From contig NZ_FTMD01000020.1 in NCBI RefSeq assembly GCF_900156155.1, positions 1 to 64,000 of the forward strand: 64,000 nt of DNA. The letters are read 5' to 3'. This document shows positions 39,639 through 48,908 of the stretch, piece by piece. This DNA comes from Aromatoleum tolulyticum (GTDB lineage: Bacteria; Pseudomonadota; Gammaproteobacteria; Burkholderiales; Rhodocyclaceae). How positions within the stretch are numbered: position 1 is the stretch's first letter; each line of letters starts with the position of its first letter. Below the pieces are notes generated by a model that was not told where the DNA came from, did no database searches, and saw only the letters and a list, made by a program, of their open reading frames with translations. A program made the position numbers and the translations under genes.

Positions 39639-39654
39639 ACCACCTCGGGGATTA

Positions 39655-39670
39655 CGCAAGCGCCATGCCT
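39655..39670 (-). promoter_or_regulatory. Sigma-54 promoter match of the transglycosylase gene
   Basis: On the minus strand AGGCATGGCGCTTGCG has correct GG-to-GC spacing and matches GGCA, G and TTGC of the consensus. It is 60 bases before the ATG. Its activator palindrome would be downstream of the start site, which is unusual. Confidence 0.5.
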
Positions 39671-39703
39671 TGTATTCCCGCGCCGCGTCACGCGTCACGC
39701 CAC

Positions 39704-39719
39704 GGGCATGTTTCCTGCT
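39704..39719 (+). promoter_or_regulatory. Sigma-54 promoter match of gspG-gspF
   Basis: GGGCATGTTTCCTGCT has the right spacing and matches GGCA, G, TGC and final T of the consensus. It is 73 bases before the gspG ATG, with the perfect palindrome at 39625-39638 upstream. Confidence 0.5.
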
Positions 39720-39791
39720 CGCACAAATTGACGCCGCCCGAAGCCTGTTCCTACACTGGCGGACACCCACTTCAACTGAGCGACAAAGCCC

Positions 39792-40238
39792 ATGGATGAT
39801 CGTCGAATGTTCCGCCGCGGCCACTCACTTGCCACCTCTCGCGGCTTCACGCTGCTGGAACTGCTGGTCGTGCTGGTGGTGCTGGGCCTGCTCGCGGGCC
39901 TTGTGGCACCGAAATACTTCAGCCAGCTCGGCAAGTCGGAAGTGAAGGCGGCGCGCGCGCAGGTCGAGGGCCTGGTGAAGGCGCTGGACCTGTACCGCCT
40001 CGACACCGGCCACTACCCGTCGACCGAGCAGGGCCTCGCGGCGCTGGTGACGCGCCCCGGCAACGAGCCGAAGTGGGGCGGCCCCTACCTGCAGAAGAGC
40101 GTTCCGCAGGACCCGTGGGGCCGCAGCTACGCCTACGCGGCGCCGGGCGAGCACGGCGAGTACGACGTGTACTCGCTGGGCAAGGACGGCCAGCCCGGCG
40201 GCGACGGCGAGAACGCCGACATCACGAGCTGGGAGTGA
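39792..40238 (+). CDS. gspG: Type II secretion major pseudopilin GspG
   Basis: A 148-aa classical GspG: leader ending SRG, then FTLLELLVVLVVLGLLAGLVAPKYF with Glu5, and a globular domain with LYRLDTGHYPSTEQGLAALV, GGPYLQKSVPQDPWG and a YDVYSLGKDGQPGGDGENAD calcium loop (in parts), closer to standard GspG than the three pseudopilins at 14-15.5 kb. ATG 39792 is used; ATG 39807 is possible, as neither ribosome site is strong. Together with gspF 30 bases downstream it supplies the two core components missing from the operon at 14-22 kb, so one secretion system is split over two loci. Confidence 0.9.
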   Translation: MDDRRMFRRGHSLATSRGFTLLELLVVLVVLGLLAGLVAPKYFSQLGKSEVKAARAQVEGLVKALDLYRLDTGHYPSTEQGLAALVTRPGNEPKWGGPYLQKSVPQDPWGRSYAYAAPGEHGEYDVYSLGKDGQPGGDGENADITSWE

Positions 40239-40268
40239 CGCGCCTGCCGCGTCGCGCCGGGACCCGCC

Positions 40269-41459
40269 ATGCGCTACAACATCAAGGGGGTCGGTCGGGA
40301 TGCGGGCGTCGTCGCGCTGACGCTTGACGCGACCAGCCTCGCCGACGCCCGTCGCCAGGCCGAGGAGCAGGGCCTGCGCGTGATGTCGCTGCGCACGGCG
40401 CAACGCCTGCCGGCGCTGCGCTGGCAGCGCAAGGAGGTCTTCCCGCTGGTGCTGTTCAGCCAGGAGCTGGCGACGCTGCTGAAGGCCGGCCTGGCGCTGA
40501 TCGACGCGCTCGAGAGCCTCGCCGAGAAGGAGAGCGACGGCCACGCGCGCAAGGTGCTGGACGACCTGGTGCGCGCGCTGTACGAGGGCAAGTCGCTGTC
40601 GCAGGCGCTGGCGCGCGCGCCGGAGGTGTTTCCCGAACTGTACGTGGCGCTGATCCAGTCGAGCGAGAAGACCGGCGACGTCGGCGCCGCGCTGGGCCGC
40701 TACGTCGCCTACCGCAGCCGCGTCGACGAGGTGCGCCAGAAGATCGTCAGCGCGGCGGTGTATCCCGCGCTGCTATTCGTGGTTGGCTGCGGTGTGCTGC
40801 TGTTCCTGATCGGCTACGTGGTGCCGCGCTTCGCGGCGGTGTTCGAGGACGTCGGCACCAACCTGCCGTGGCTGTCGCGCGTGCTGCTGGCGTCCGGCCA
40901 GTTCCTGCACGCGCACCAGCTGGAGCTGGGCGCCGGCGCGCTCGCGGCGCTCGCCGGCGCGACGCTGCTGCTGCGCCAGCCGCCGGTGCGGCGCGCGCTG
41001 TCGAAGGTGCTGGAGTCGGTGCCGGCGATCCGCAAGCGGCTGTTCATTTACGAGATGGCGCGCTTCTACCGTTCGCTGGGCATCCTGCTGCAGGGGGGCA
41101 TCCCCATCCTGACGGCGATCGGCATGGTGCGCGGCCTGCTGGGCGTGGCGACGCGCACCCGTCTCGACGAAGTCGCCGCCCGCATCCGCGAGGGCCACGC
41201 GCTGTCGTGGGCGCTGGAGGAAAACCGCATGGCCACGCCGGTGTCGCTGCGCATGCTGCGCGCGGGCGAGCACGCCGGCAACCTCGGCGAGATGATGGAG
41301 CGCACCGCGGACTTCTACGACGAGGAGATGAGCCGCTTCATCGAGTGGTTCGTACGCCTGTTCGAACCCCTGCTGATGACCTTCATCGGCCTGGTGATCG
41401 GCGTCATCGTGATCCTGATGTACATCCCGATCTTCGAGCTGGCGAGCAGCATTCAGTGA
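40269..41459 (+). CDS. gspF: Type II secretion inner-membrane platform protein GspF
   Basis: A 396-aa GspF/PilC protein: two tandem cytoplasmic domains (LFSQELATLLKAGLALIDALE and FYRSLGILLQGGIPILTAI mark the repeats) and three membrane helices (VYPALLFVVGCGVLLFLIGYV, ELGAGALAALAGATLLL, PLLMTFIGLVIGVIVILMYI, in pieces). The N terminus MRYNIKGVGRDAGVVALTL is a typical GspF lead-in. It forms the central platform that GspE drives. It follows gspG by 30 bases and is the last gene before a cluster of palindromic repeats. Confidence 0.93.
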   Translation: MRYNIKGVGRDAGVVALTLDATSLADARRQAEEQGLRVMSLRTAQRLPALRWQRKEVFPLVLFSQELATLLKAGLALIDALESLAEKESDGHARKVLDDLVRALYEGKSLSQALARAPEVFPELYVALIQSSEKTGDVGAALGRYVAYRSRVDEVRQKIVSAAVYPALLFVVGCGVLLFLIGYVVPRFAAVFEDVGTNLPWLSRVLLASGQFLHAHQLELGAGALAALAGATLLLRQPPVRRALSKVLESVPAIRKRLFIYEMARFYRSLGILLQGGIPILTAIGMVRGLLGVATRTRLDEVAARIREGHALSWALEENRMATPVSLRMLRAGEHAGNLGEMMERTADFYDEEMSRFIEWFVRLFEPLLMTFIGLVIGVIVILMYIPIFELASSIQ

Positions 41460-41490
41460 TCGGCAGCGTATGCCACGTCTGCTTGACCCA

Positions 41491-41720
41491 TCCCCATCCT
41501 GTCCTTCCCCTTGAAGGGGAAGGGACCTTCTAACGACGCGGCGGTCAATTTCATGGTGTCGCGTCGAGGGTTGGGCGCCCGTTCCGATTCAAAGCCCCGC
41601 CTCCGCCCCCTTGAAGGGGAGGTAGCCACCGTGCAGCACTCAACCTGGTGAAGGAAACTGCGCGCGCGGGCTTATTAGCAGGTCCCTTCCCCTTGAAGGG
41701 GAAGGAACCTGCTAAACCGG
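41491..41720. repeat. Cluster of three CCTTCCCCTTGAAGGGGAAGG-type palindromes
   Basis: Three palindromes centred near 41516, 41618 and 41694 share the core CCCCTTGAAGGGG; the third is flanked by TTAGCAGGT and its complement ACCTGCTAA. They sit in the 342-base gap between the convergent gspF and regulator genes and resemble the pair at 35.4-35.7 kb. They may act as bidirectional terminators or be REP-type mobile repeats; no other gene is seen here. Confidence 0.7.
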
Positions 41721-41801
41721 TTCTGATGTAACCCGATTCCGATGAAAAAAGGGCGCGGCTTGCGCCGCGCCCCCCTCTCCCTCCCCTGCATTCTTGCCGC
41801 G

Positions 41802-43211
<1,410 letters not shown>

Positions 43212-43215
43212 TTCC

Positions 43216-44631
43216 TTACTCCTGCTCGGCTACCTTGAATGTCAGACTCACGGTGGTTCCCGCCTGCTCCCTGCTGTCCAGCACGACGGCCCCGCCAAAT
43301 CGCTCCATTATCCGCTTTACCAGCACCAGACCGACACCCAGGCCGCCACGTTTCGTCGTGTGGAAGGGCTTGAAGGCCATTTCGAGCTGCTTCGCGGACA
43401 TCCCGCAGCCCGTGTCGGAGATCTTCACGGTGACGCGGTCGCGCTCCGTTGCCTCCACCAACACGCCGAGGCGCCCGCCGCGCGGCATGGCTTCGAGGGC
43501 GTTGGACAGCACGCTGTTGAGCACCTGCTCCAGCAGCGGTCCGTTCGCATGCACCTCGACGGCCGGCGCCGCTTCGGGCGTCCAGTCGACTTCGATGCCG
43601 GCGCGGCGGATCTGCACCTCGTAGGTGGATAGCGCGTTGTCCAGGGCCATGTCGATCTTCACCGCCTCGCGTTCCTCACTGATCGGCTTCGAAAATTGAA
43701 GCAATTCCCGTACCCAAGTCGACAGCCGATCGACCTGGGTGACGATGTCGTTGAGGTTCTTCGCGGTCGCCGGATCGCCGACTTCGAGCGCAACTTCGGC
43801 GCTGGAACGGATCGACGCGAGCGGGTTGCGCAGGCCGTGCGCGACGGCGGAGGACATTTCGCCGAGCGCGACGAGCGTCTTGTTGTCGACGATCTCGCGC
43901 TGCTGGGCGTCGATCTGGCGCGCGGCACGGATGATGATCCAGTGCAGGCACAGGTAGATCGCTGCACCCGACAGCAACGCGGCGAGCCAGATCAGCAGGT
44001 AGCCGCGCTTGAGCGAGTAGATGAGATCGCGCGGTTCCTTGTAGATCTCGACGATGGAGACGACCTTGCCTTCGCGGTCGAGCAGCGGCACGTAGTTTTC
44101 GATGTAGATGTCCTCGGGGTAGCGCACGAACTGCTGCTCGACCTTGCCCCCGACGGAACTCTTCAGGTGGCCGCCCGCGATCCCTTCCTTGCGCTTGATG
44201 ACTTCCTTCAGGTCGCGGTTGTCCGGAAAGCTCTTGCCGATCAGGGTCGCATTGGCCGACCAGATGACGAAGCCGTCCGGCGCGAACACGGTCGCGAGCA
44301 GGGCCTCGGGCATCAGGCGCAGGTGGTCGAAGAACTCCTGGCGCGCACGCGCGAGGTTCTCTTCCTCGATATGGAGTTCCGCGGCCGTGATGCGCGAGTC
44401 GAGGATGCCACCGAGGGAAACCTGGACGAGGCCGAAGCGGCCGTGGCGCAGCTCGATCTCGGCGATCGACTGGATGAACTGGGTGGTGAGCATCGCGTCG
44501 CGCTTGATCGCTTCCGACACGAAGAAGTTGGACAGGATCGCGCCCGAGACAATGGCCGCGCCGCCCGTCACCAGCAGGCTGACGATGGAAAACCATCGGC
44601 GCAGGTTGAAAGGTTTCCGGTTGCCGTCCAT
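43216..44631 (-). CDS. Membrane sensor histidine kinase
   Basis: A 471-aa kinase. Two membrane helices (about 15-37 and 211-234) enclose a periplasmic sensor of about 170 residues with a CACHE/PAS-like character ([49 protein letters not shown]). The HisKA phospho-acceptor is H265 ([13 protein letters not shown]); N box NALEAMP and G box DTGCGM follow. It should phosphorylate the sigma-54 regulator encoded 4 bases downstream. The signal sensed is unknown; a small ligand or metal in the periplasm is guess. Start at 44631 is before the first helix; the longer open frame extends into the divergent promoter and is discarded. Confidence 0.9.
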   Translation of the reverse strand: MDGNRKPFNLRRWFSIVSLLVTGGAAIVSGAILSNFFVSEAIKRDAMLTTQFIQSIAEIELRHGRFGLVQVSLGGILDSRITAAELHIEEENLARARQEFFDHLRLMPEALLATVFAPDGFVIWSANATLIGKSFPDNRDLKEVIKRKEGIAGGHLKSSVGGKVEQQFVRYPEDIYIENYVPLLDREGKVVSIVEIYKEPRDLIYSLKRGYLLIWLAALLSGAAIYLCLHWIIIRAARQIDAQQREIVDNKTLVALGEMSSAVAHGLRNPLASIRSSAEVALEVGDPATAKNLNDIVTQVDRLSTWVRELLQFSKPISEEREAVKIDMALDNALSTYEVQIRRAGIEVDWTPEAAPAVEVHANGPLLEQVLNSVLSNALEAMPRGGRLGVLVEATERDRVTVKISDTGCGMSAKQLEMAFKPFHTTKRGGLGVGLVLVKRIMERFGGAVVLDSREQAGTTVSLTFKVAEQE

Positions 44632-44789
44632 GTCCGTGAGACTCCGGAGGGAATGGGCGCCGGGTGAAATACCCCGAACACACGTTGCACCAGTGTGACG
44701 CCAAACCGCGGACGCCACCGTGACCGGCTTAACGTTACTGGATGTAGGCCGCGCAGTGGCATTCAGTCGCCATTTTTCCGCGCCCTGAG

Positions 44790-44839
44790 TTCCCCAGATT
44801 GGGTGATTACCCCCACCCAATTTTCCCCGCATTTTCCCC
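44790..44839. promoter_or_regulatory. Three TTCCCC half-sites upstream of the divergent secreted-protein gene
   Basis: TTCCCC occurs at 44790-44795, 44823-44828 and 44834-44839, with GGGTGATTACCCCCACCC between the first two. They lie 55-105 bases upstream of a consensus sigma-54 promoter and between it and the kinase gene, so the regulator may also act on its own operon. The rest of the 332-base divergent gap has no gene. Confidence 0.55.
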
Positions 44840-44893
44840 GGATTTGCCCTCCGGATACATATATCCGGATACAAATTTATCACCTTGGATGTA

Positions 44894-44909
44894 TGGCATG
44901 TGATTTGCG
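44894..44909 (+). promoter_or_regulatory. Sigma-54 promoter of the secreted Ig-like-domain protein
   Basis: TGGCATGTGATTTGCG matches TGGCACG-N4-TTGC with one change. It is 55 bases before the ATG at 44964. Confidence 0.8.
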
Positions 44910-44963
44910 GAAGACCGGTGCGCGTAGTCCAGATCCCCAACCGAGTTTTCGAGGAATACCGTC

Positions 44964-46508
44964 ATGAGCCTCCCGTCCAGACGCAGTCCGACACCCTCCG
45001 TTTCGCTCAAACCGCTGGTCCGCACGCTCGCGCTCCTGTGTGCGCTGGGCGCCCCCGCCGCGGCCTCGGCCCAGGTCGTGCCCATCCCGTTCGAGACCGA
45101 GGGCATCGTCAGGAGCATCTACAGCCGCCCCGACGGCACGGGTGTCGAACTCGGCGTGTTCGGCCGCACTTTCCTCGTGCCGCCGGGCGCGACGATCCAC
45201 ACGCCCACCAAGACCCTGAGCGCCGCCGAGCTGACCGACCCGGCACGCTTCCCCGGCCTGTTGCGCGACGGCTTCGTCGGCTCCACGGCGATCCTGCTGG
45301 GCGAGGTGAAGATCGCGGCCGACGGCAGCGCGACGCCGCTGATCACCAGCGTGGCGATCGAACCCGCCGAGACGGTGCTGCTCGGCTCGCTGACGAAGAA
45401 CGATGCGGGCGCGATGAGCCTGCTCGACATCCCGATGCGCGAAAGCACCGATCCGCGCCTGCTGTCGAAGGGCTACAAGAACGAATTCGGCTTCGCCGTG
45501 GATCCCGCGTCGATCCCGGTCGGCACCTTCGCGGCGCTGGAAGGCTATTACGGTGACGACGGCAACTTCTACCACTTCTCGCTGGAAGCGGCGGGCGGCG
45601 CCCTGATCGATCCGGCCGTGCCCAAGACCAGCATCACGAAAACCGGCTGCGTCCCCGGTTCGCGCCTGCAGGTGCAGGGCTCGGCGTACCTGCCCGCAGC
45701 CTCGACGATCGAATTCCGCAACCCGAAGACCAACTACCTGTACGGCTCGATGAGCACGACGGTGGACATCGAGGCGCCCGAGTTCGGCACCTATCGCTAC
45801 AGCGTGATCGTCAACGAGGGCGAGGTCGACTCCGACGGCGCCTGCCCGTCGCAGGTCAAGGCGGTGAACCTGACCAACCTGAGCCAGGCCGTCGCGACCG
45901 TCGACGGGGTGACCGCACCGCCGCCCCCGCCGCCGGCCGGCACCGTGCCGACGAACGTCGCCCCCGTGGCGGTCGCGGACGCCGCGAACGTGTTCGTCGG
46001 CCTGGCGACCGAGGTGCATCTACTGGCCAACGACACCGACGCCAACGGCAATATGGACAGCACCACGGTGCAGCTGCAGTTCCCGCTGCCGCCGGGGCTG
46101 GACGTGCAGAATCCGCAGACCGGCGACGTGATCGTCACCGCGGCCGCGGCGGGGACCTATACCTTCAGCTACACGGTCGCGGACATCGGCGGCCTGGTGT
46201 CGGCGCCCACGCCGGTGACGATCACCGCCCAACCGGTGGCGATGGATACGGTCGATCTGACGCGCAGCAACTTCCGCGCGGACTCGGGCCGCTGGGAGGT
46301 GCGCGGCGCGACGAACCAGGCCGGCGCGCAGATCACCGCGACGCTGGTGCGCACGAACGAGACGATCGCGACGGTGACCTCGGACGCGACCGGGGCGTGG
46401 CAGATCGACGTGCGCAATTCGCCGGTGCGTGCGGTCGCGGGCGACATCGTGCGCGTGATCTCGAGCGGCGGCGGGCGCGACGAAGGGGTCGTGAATATCG
46501 TCCAATGA
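44964..46508 (+). CDS. Large secreted protein with OB-like and Ig/cadherin-like domains, unknown function
   Basis: A 514-aa exported protein with signal peptide (TLALLCALGAPAAASAQ). Residues 40-115 look like an OB-type beta-barrel (EGIVRSIYSRPDGTGVELGVFGRTFLV, then ATPLITSVAIEPAE). A second beta-rich region carries two cysteines (TGCVPGSRL and GACPSQVK). After a Pro linker residues about 325-425 resemble a cadherin/Ig-like repeat (NVAPVAVADAANVFVGLATEVHLLANDTDANGNMDS, in parts). The C terminus has an Ig-like repeat (WEVRGATNQAGAQITATL). No enzyme motif. It is divergent from the kinase and has a sigma-54 promoter, so it probably belongs to the same regulon as the oxidase. Confidence 0.75.
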   Translation: MSLPSRRSPTPSVSLKPLVRTLALLCALGAPAAASAQVVPIPFETEGIVRSIYSRPDGTGVELGVFGRTFLVPPGATIHTPTKTLSAAELTDPARFPGLLRDGFVGSTAILLGEVKIAADGSATPLITSVAIEPAETVLLGSLTKNDAGAMSLLDIPMRESTDPRLLSKGYKNEFGFAVDPASIPVGTFAALEGYYGDDGNFYHFSLEAAGGALIDPAVPKTSITKTGCVPGSRLQVQGSAYLPAASTIEFRNPKTNYLYGSMSTTVDIEAPEFGTYRYSVIVNEGEVDSDGACPSQVKAVNLTNLSQAVATVDGVTAPPPPPPAGTVPTNVAPVAVADAANVFVGLATEVHLLANDTDANGNMDSTTVQLQFPLPPGLDVQNPQTGDVIVTAAAAGTYTFSYTVADIGGLVSAPTPVTITAQPVAMDTVDLTRSNFRADSGRWEVRGATNQAGAQITATLVRTNETIATVTSDATGAWQIDVRNSPVRAVAGDIVRVISSGGGRDEGVVNIVQ

Positions 46509-46550
46509 GTCGTCCAACGAGTCGTCCAGCAAGCCGGACCGCCGGCCGGC

Positions 46551-48908
46551 TCAGGGGGCGTGGCGGGCGGCCATCAGGCCGCTCGCGCGCAGCACGCGCC
46601 GGCCGACCGCCTCGTCCAGCACCCGGTCGGAACCCGCGGTCGCCAGCGTCAGCCACTGGCGCGCGCGGGTGATGCCCGTATACACGAGCTCGCGCGTGAG
46701 CACCGGGTTCAGCGTGTCGGGCAGCACCAGTGCGGCGTGCGTGAACTCCGAGCCCTGCGACTTGTGCACCGTCATCGCATACACCGTGTCGACCGCCTGC
46801 AGGCGGCTCGGCAGCACCCAGCGCACGCCATCGCTGCCGTCGCCGGCGGGGAAGGCAACCCGCAGACCCCATTGCAGTCCCCGCTCCAGTCCGCCCTCCG
46901 GCGCGGGGCGCGGCAGCTCCAGCGTCACGCCGACGTCGCCGTTCATGAGGCCCAGGCCGTAGTCGTTGCGCGTGACGAGCACCGGCCGGCCGGGATACCA
47001 GCCGTGATCGGCCTGGATCAGGCCGGCCGCGTGCAGCATGCGCGCGACGCGCTCGTTGAGCCCCGCGACGCCCCACGGGCCGCGGCGCAGCGCGCACAGC
47101 AGCTGGAAGCGCCCCTGCGCAGCGAGCACCGCGCGCGCCCAGCGGTCGAAATCGGCCTGCGCTGCATCGAGCGGCGGGCGCCCGTCGCGCATCACCTGCA
47201 GGTAATGGCCGAAGCCCGCGGGTGGCGGTGTGTCGCTGCCGGCGAGTTTCCCGCCGCCGGGGAAATTGTCCGCGCCGCCGGCGATCACGAGCGCGCGCAG
47301 ATCCGCGTCGCCGGTGAGACGCACGCGCGCGAGATCGGCGCAGCGCGGCGAGCCGGCTCCGTTCAGCACCGCGTGCATCGCCGTGGGCTCGCCGGCATTG
47401 ACGGCTTCGGCGAGGCGGCCGATGCCGCTGTCGGCGGTGAAGCGGTGACTCACGCGCAGCATCGCCACGGCCTGATCGAGCGGCGCGCCCTGCGGATCGA
47501 CGAGGGCGTCGTCGATGCGCGCGCCGGTCACGCCGGCGAGCCAGTCGCGCGTCGCCGGGGTGTAGCTGCCTGCGTGCGCGCGGGCACACAGCTCGCCCAG
47601 CACCGCGCCGGCCTCTACCGAGGCGAGCTGGTCCTTGTCGCCGAGCAGCACCAGGCGCGCGTGCGCCGGCAGCGCCGCGAGCACCGCGGCCATCATCTCG
47701 AGATCCACCATCGAGGCCTCGTCGACGACCAGCACGTCGAGCGCCAGCGGGTTGCGCGCATCGTGGCGGAAGTGGCGCGTGTCCGGGCGGCTGCCGAGCA
47801 GGCGATGCAGCGTGCCGACCGCGACCGGGATCGCTGCGCGCACGCCTTCGCCGCCGGGCAGGCGGTCGAGTTCGAGCTTCGCGACCGCGCCGGCGATCGA
47901 CTCGTTGAGCCGCGCCGCGGCCTTGCCGGTGGGCGCCGCGAGGCGGATGCGCAGCGGGCGCCGCTGCGGCCCGGTGAGCGCGAGGCTCTGCAGCAGCGCG
48001 AGCAGGCGCACGACGGTGGTGGTCTTGCCGGTGCCGGGGCCGCCGGTGACGATGCCGAAGGCGCTGCGCGCGACCAGCGCGCAGGCGAGCTTCTGCCAGT
48101 CGACGCCACCGTCAGCGCGCGGCGGGAAAAGCGCATCGAGCGCCTGGCGGAAGGCCGCGGGGTCGAGCGCCGCGGGCGGTGCGGCGAGGCGCGCGTCGAT
48201 GCCTGCGCGCACGTCGCATTCGTATTGCCAGTAGCGACGCAGGTAGAGGCGCGTGCCGACGAGCACGAGCGGGTTGTTGGATGCCGATCCGTAGGGCGGA
48301 AAACGAACTCCTGGCGACGGCCAGGACGAAGTTTCGGCGGAGCCAAAAGCGCAGCGCCTTCCGCCGGATGTCGCATCCTGTGGCACCGCTGCTTCGTTAC
48401 TCTCGACCATGACGGCGGATAACGGCTTCGCCTCATCCGCCCTACGGTCGGGGTGCGCAACGAGCAGCGGGTGCTCCATTGCGGCCAGCCAACCGGCCAG
48501 CGTCACGCCGGCAAGCACCTCGTCCGGCAGCGGCGGCAGATCCGTCTCGTCGTCGCCTTCGGGCGGCAGCGACAGCGCGAAGCGCGGATCGTCGAGCGTC
48601 GCAGCGAGATCCAGGCACACGTGGCCGCGGCCGAGCTGGTGGCTCGCGAGCGCCGCGGCGAGCAGCAACAGAGGGTCGGCGTCGGGCGCCTCGTCGCGCA
48701 GGAATTCCGCGAACACGCGGTCGAGCGGGCGCAGCCAGCCGCGCTCGACCCAGCGGCGCAGCAGCGCGGCAACATCGCCGCGCGCCGCAGCCCCCCGCCC
48801 GCCCGCGGCGGTGCGAAGGTCCGGCATCGCCATCGAGGCGCCGTCGGTCGCGAACAGGTCATCCATGCGGTCCGTGCCGGGACGGCCGCCTCGGGTCGTA
48901 CGTTTCAT
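46551..48908 (-). CDS. recD: Exodeoxyribonuclease V alpha subunit RecD, with in-frame insertion
   Basis: A 785-aa 5'-3' helicase of RecBCD: Walker A GIVTGGPGTGKTTT, LAAPTGKAAARL, DEASMVDLEMM (Walker B), GDKDQLASVEAGAVLGEL and the C-terminal YAMTVHKSQGSEF with ITRARQWLTL. N-terminal domain from MDDLF. About 53 residues (between HPLLVAHP and NPLVLVGTRLYLRRYW) do not belong to the family and are encoded by a 159-bp repeat element with perfect terminal inverted repeats; the frame stays open. The insertion is in the linker before the helicase core, so activity may be preserved. Start 48908 overlaps the recB stop by 4 bases. Confidence 0.92.
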   Translation of the reverse strand: MKRTTRGGRPGTDRMDDLFATDGASMAMPDLRTAAGGRGAAARGDVAALLRRWVERGWLRPLDRVFAEFLRDEAPDADPLLLLAAALASHQLGRGHVCLDLAATLDDPRFALSLPPEGDDETDLPPLPDEVLAGVTLAGWLAAMEHPLLVAHPDRRADEAKPLSAVMVESNEAAVPQDATSGGRRCAFGSAETSSWPSPGVRFPPYGSASNNPLVLVGTRLYLRRYWQYECDVRAGIDARLAAPPAALDPAAFRQALDALFPPRADGGVDWQKLACALVARSAFGIVTGGPGTGKTTTVVRLLALLQSLALTGPQRRPLRIRLAAPTGKAAARLNESIAGAVAKLELDRLPGGEGVRAAIPVAVGTLHRLLGSRPDTRHFRHDARNPLALDVLVVDEASMVDLEMMAAVLAALPAHARLVLLGDKDQLASVEAGAVLGELCARAHAGSYTPATRDWLAGVTGARIDDALVDPQGAPLDQAVAMLRVSHRFTADSGIGRLAEAVNAGEPTAMHAVLNGAGSPRCADLARVRLTGDADLRALVIAGGADNFPGGGKLAGSDTPPPAGFGHYLQVMRDGRPPLDAAQADFDRWARAVLAAQGRFQLLCALRRGPWGVAGLNERVARMLHAAGLIQADHGWYPGRPVLVTRNDYGLGLMNGDVGVTLELPRPAPEGGLERGLQWGLRVAFPAGDGSDGVRWVLPSRLQAVDTVYAMTVHKSQGSEFTHAALVLPDTLNPVLTRELVYTGITRARQWLTLATAGSDRVLDEAVGRRVLRASGLMAARHAP
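48289..48447. mobile_element. 159-bp miniature inverted-repeat element inside recD
   Basis: CCGTAGGGCGGA at 48289-48300 and its exact complement at 48436-48447 bound a 159-bp (53-codon) segment that is foreign to RecD. GCGGATAACGG...TCATCCGC inner arms are typical of the intergenic repeats seen in related bacteria. There is no transposase and no clear target duplication. Reading through, it adds a Ser/Pro/Gly-rich, uncharged stretch with no stop codon. Confidence 0.75.

Noticed and set aside
46551-48908. Broken recD (pseudogene) because of the repeat insertion
   Set aside because: The insertion is exactly 159 bp, the frame is open and all helicase motifs are intact.
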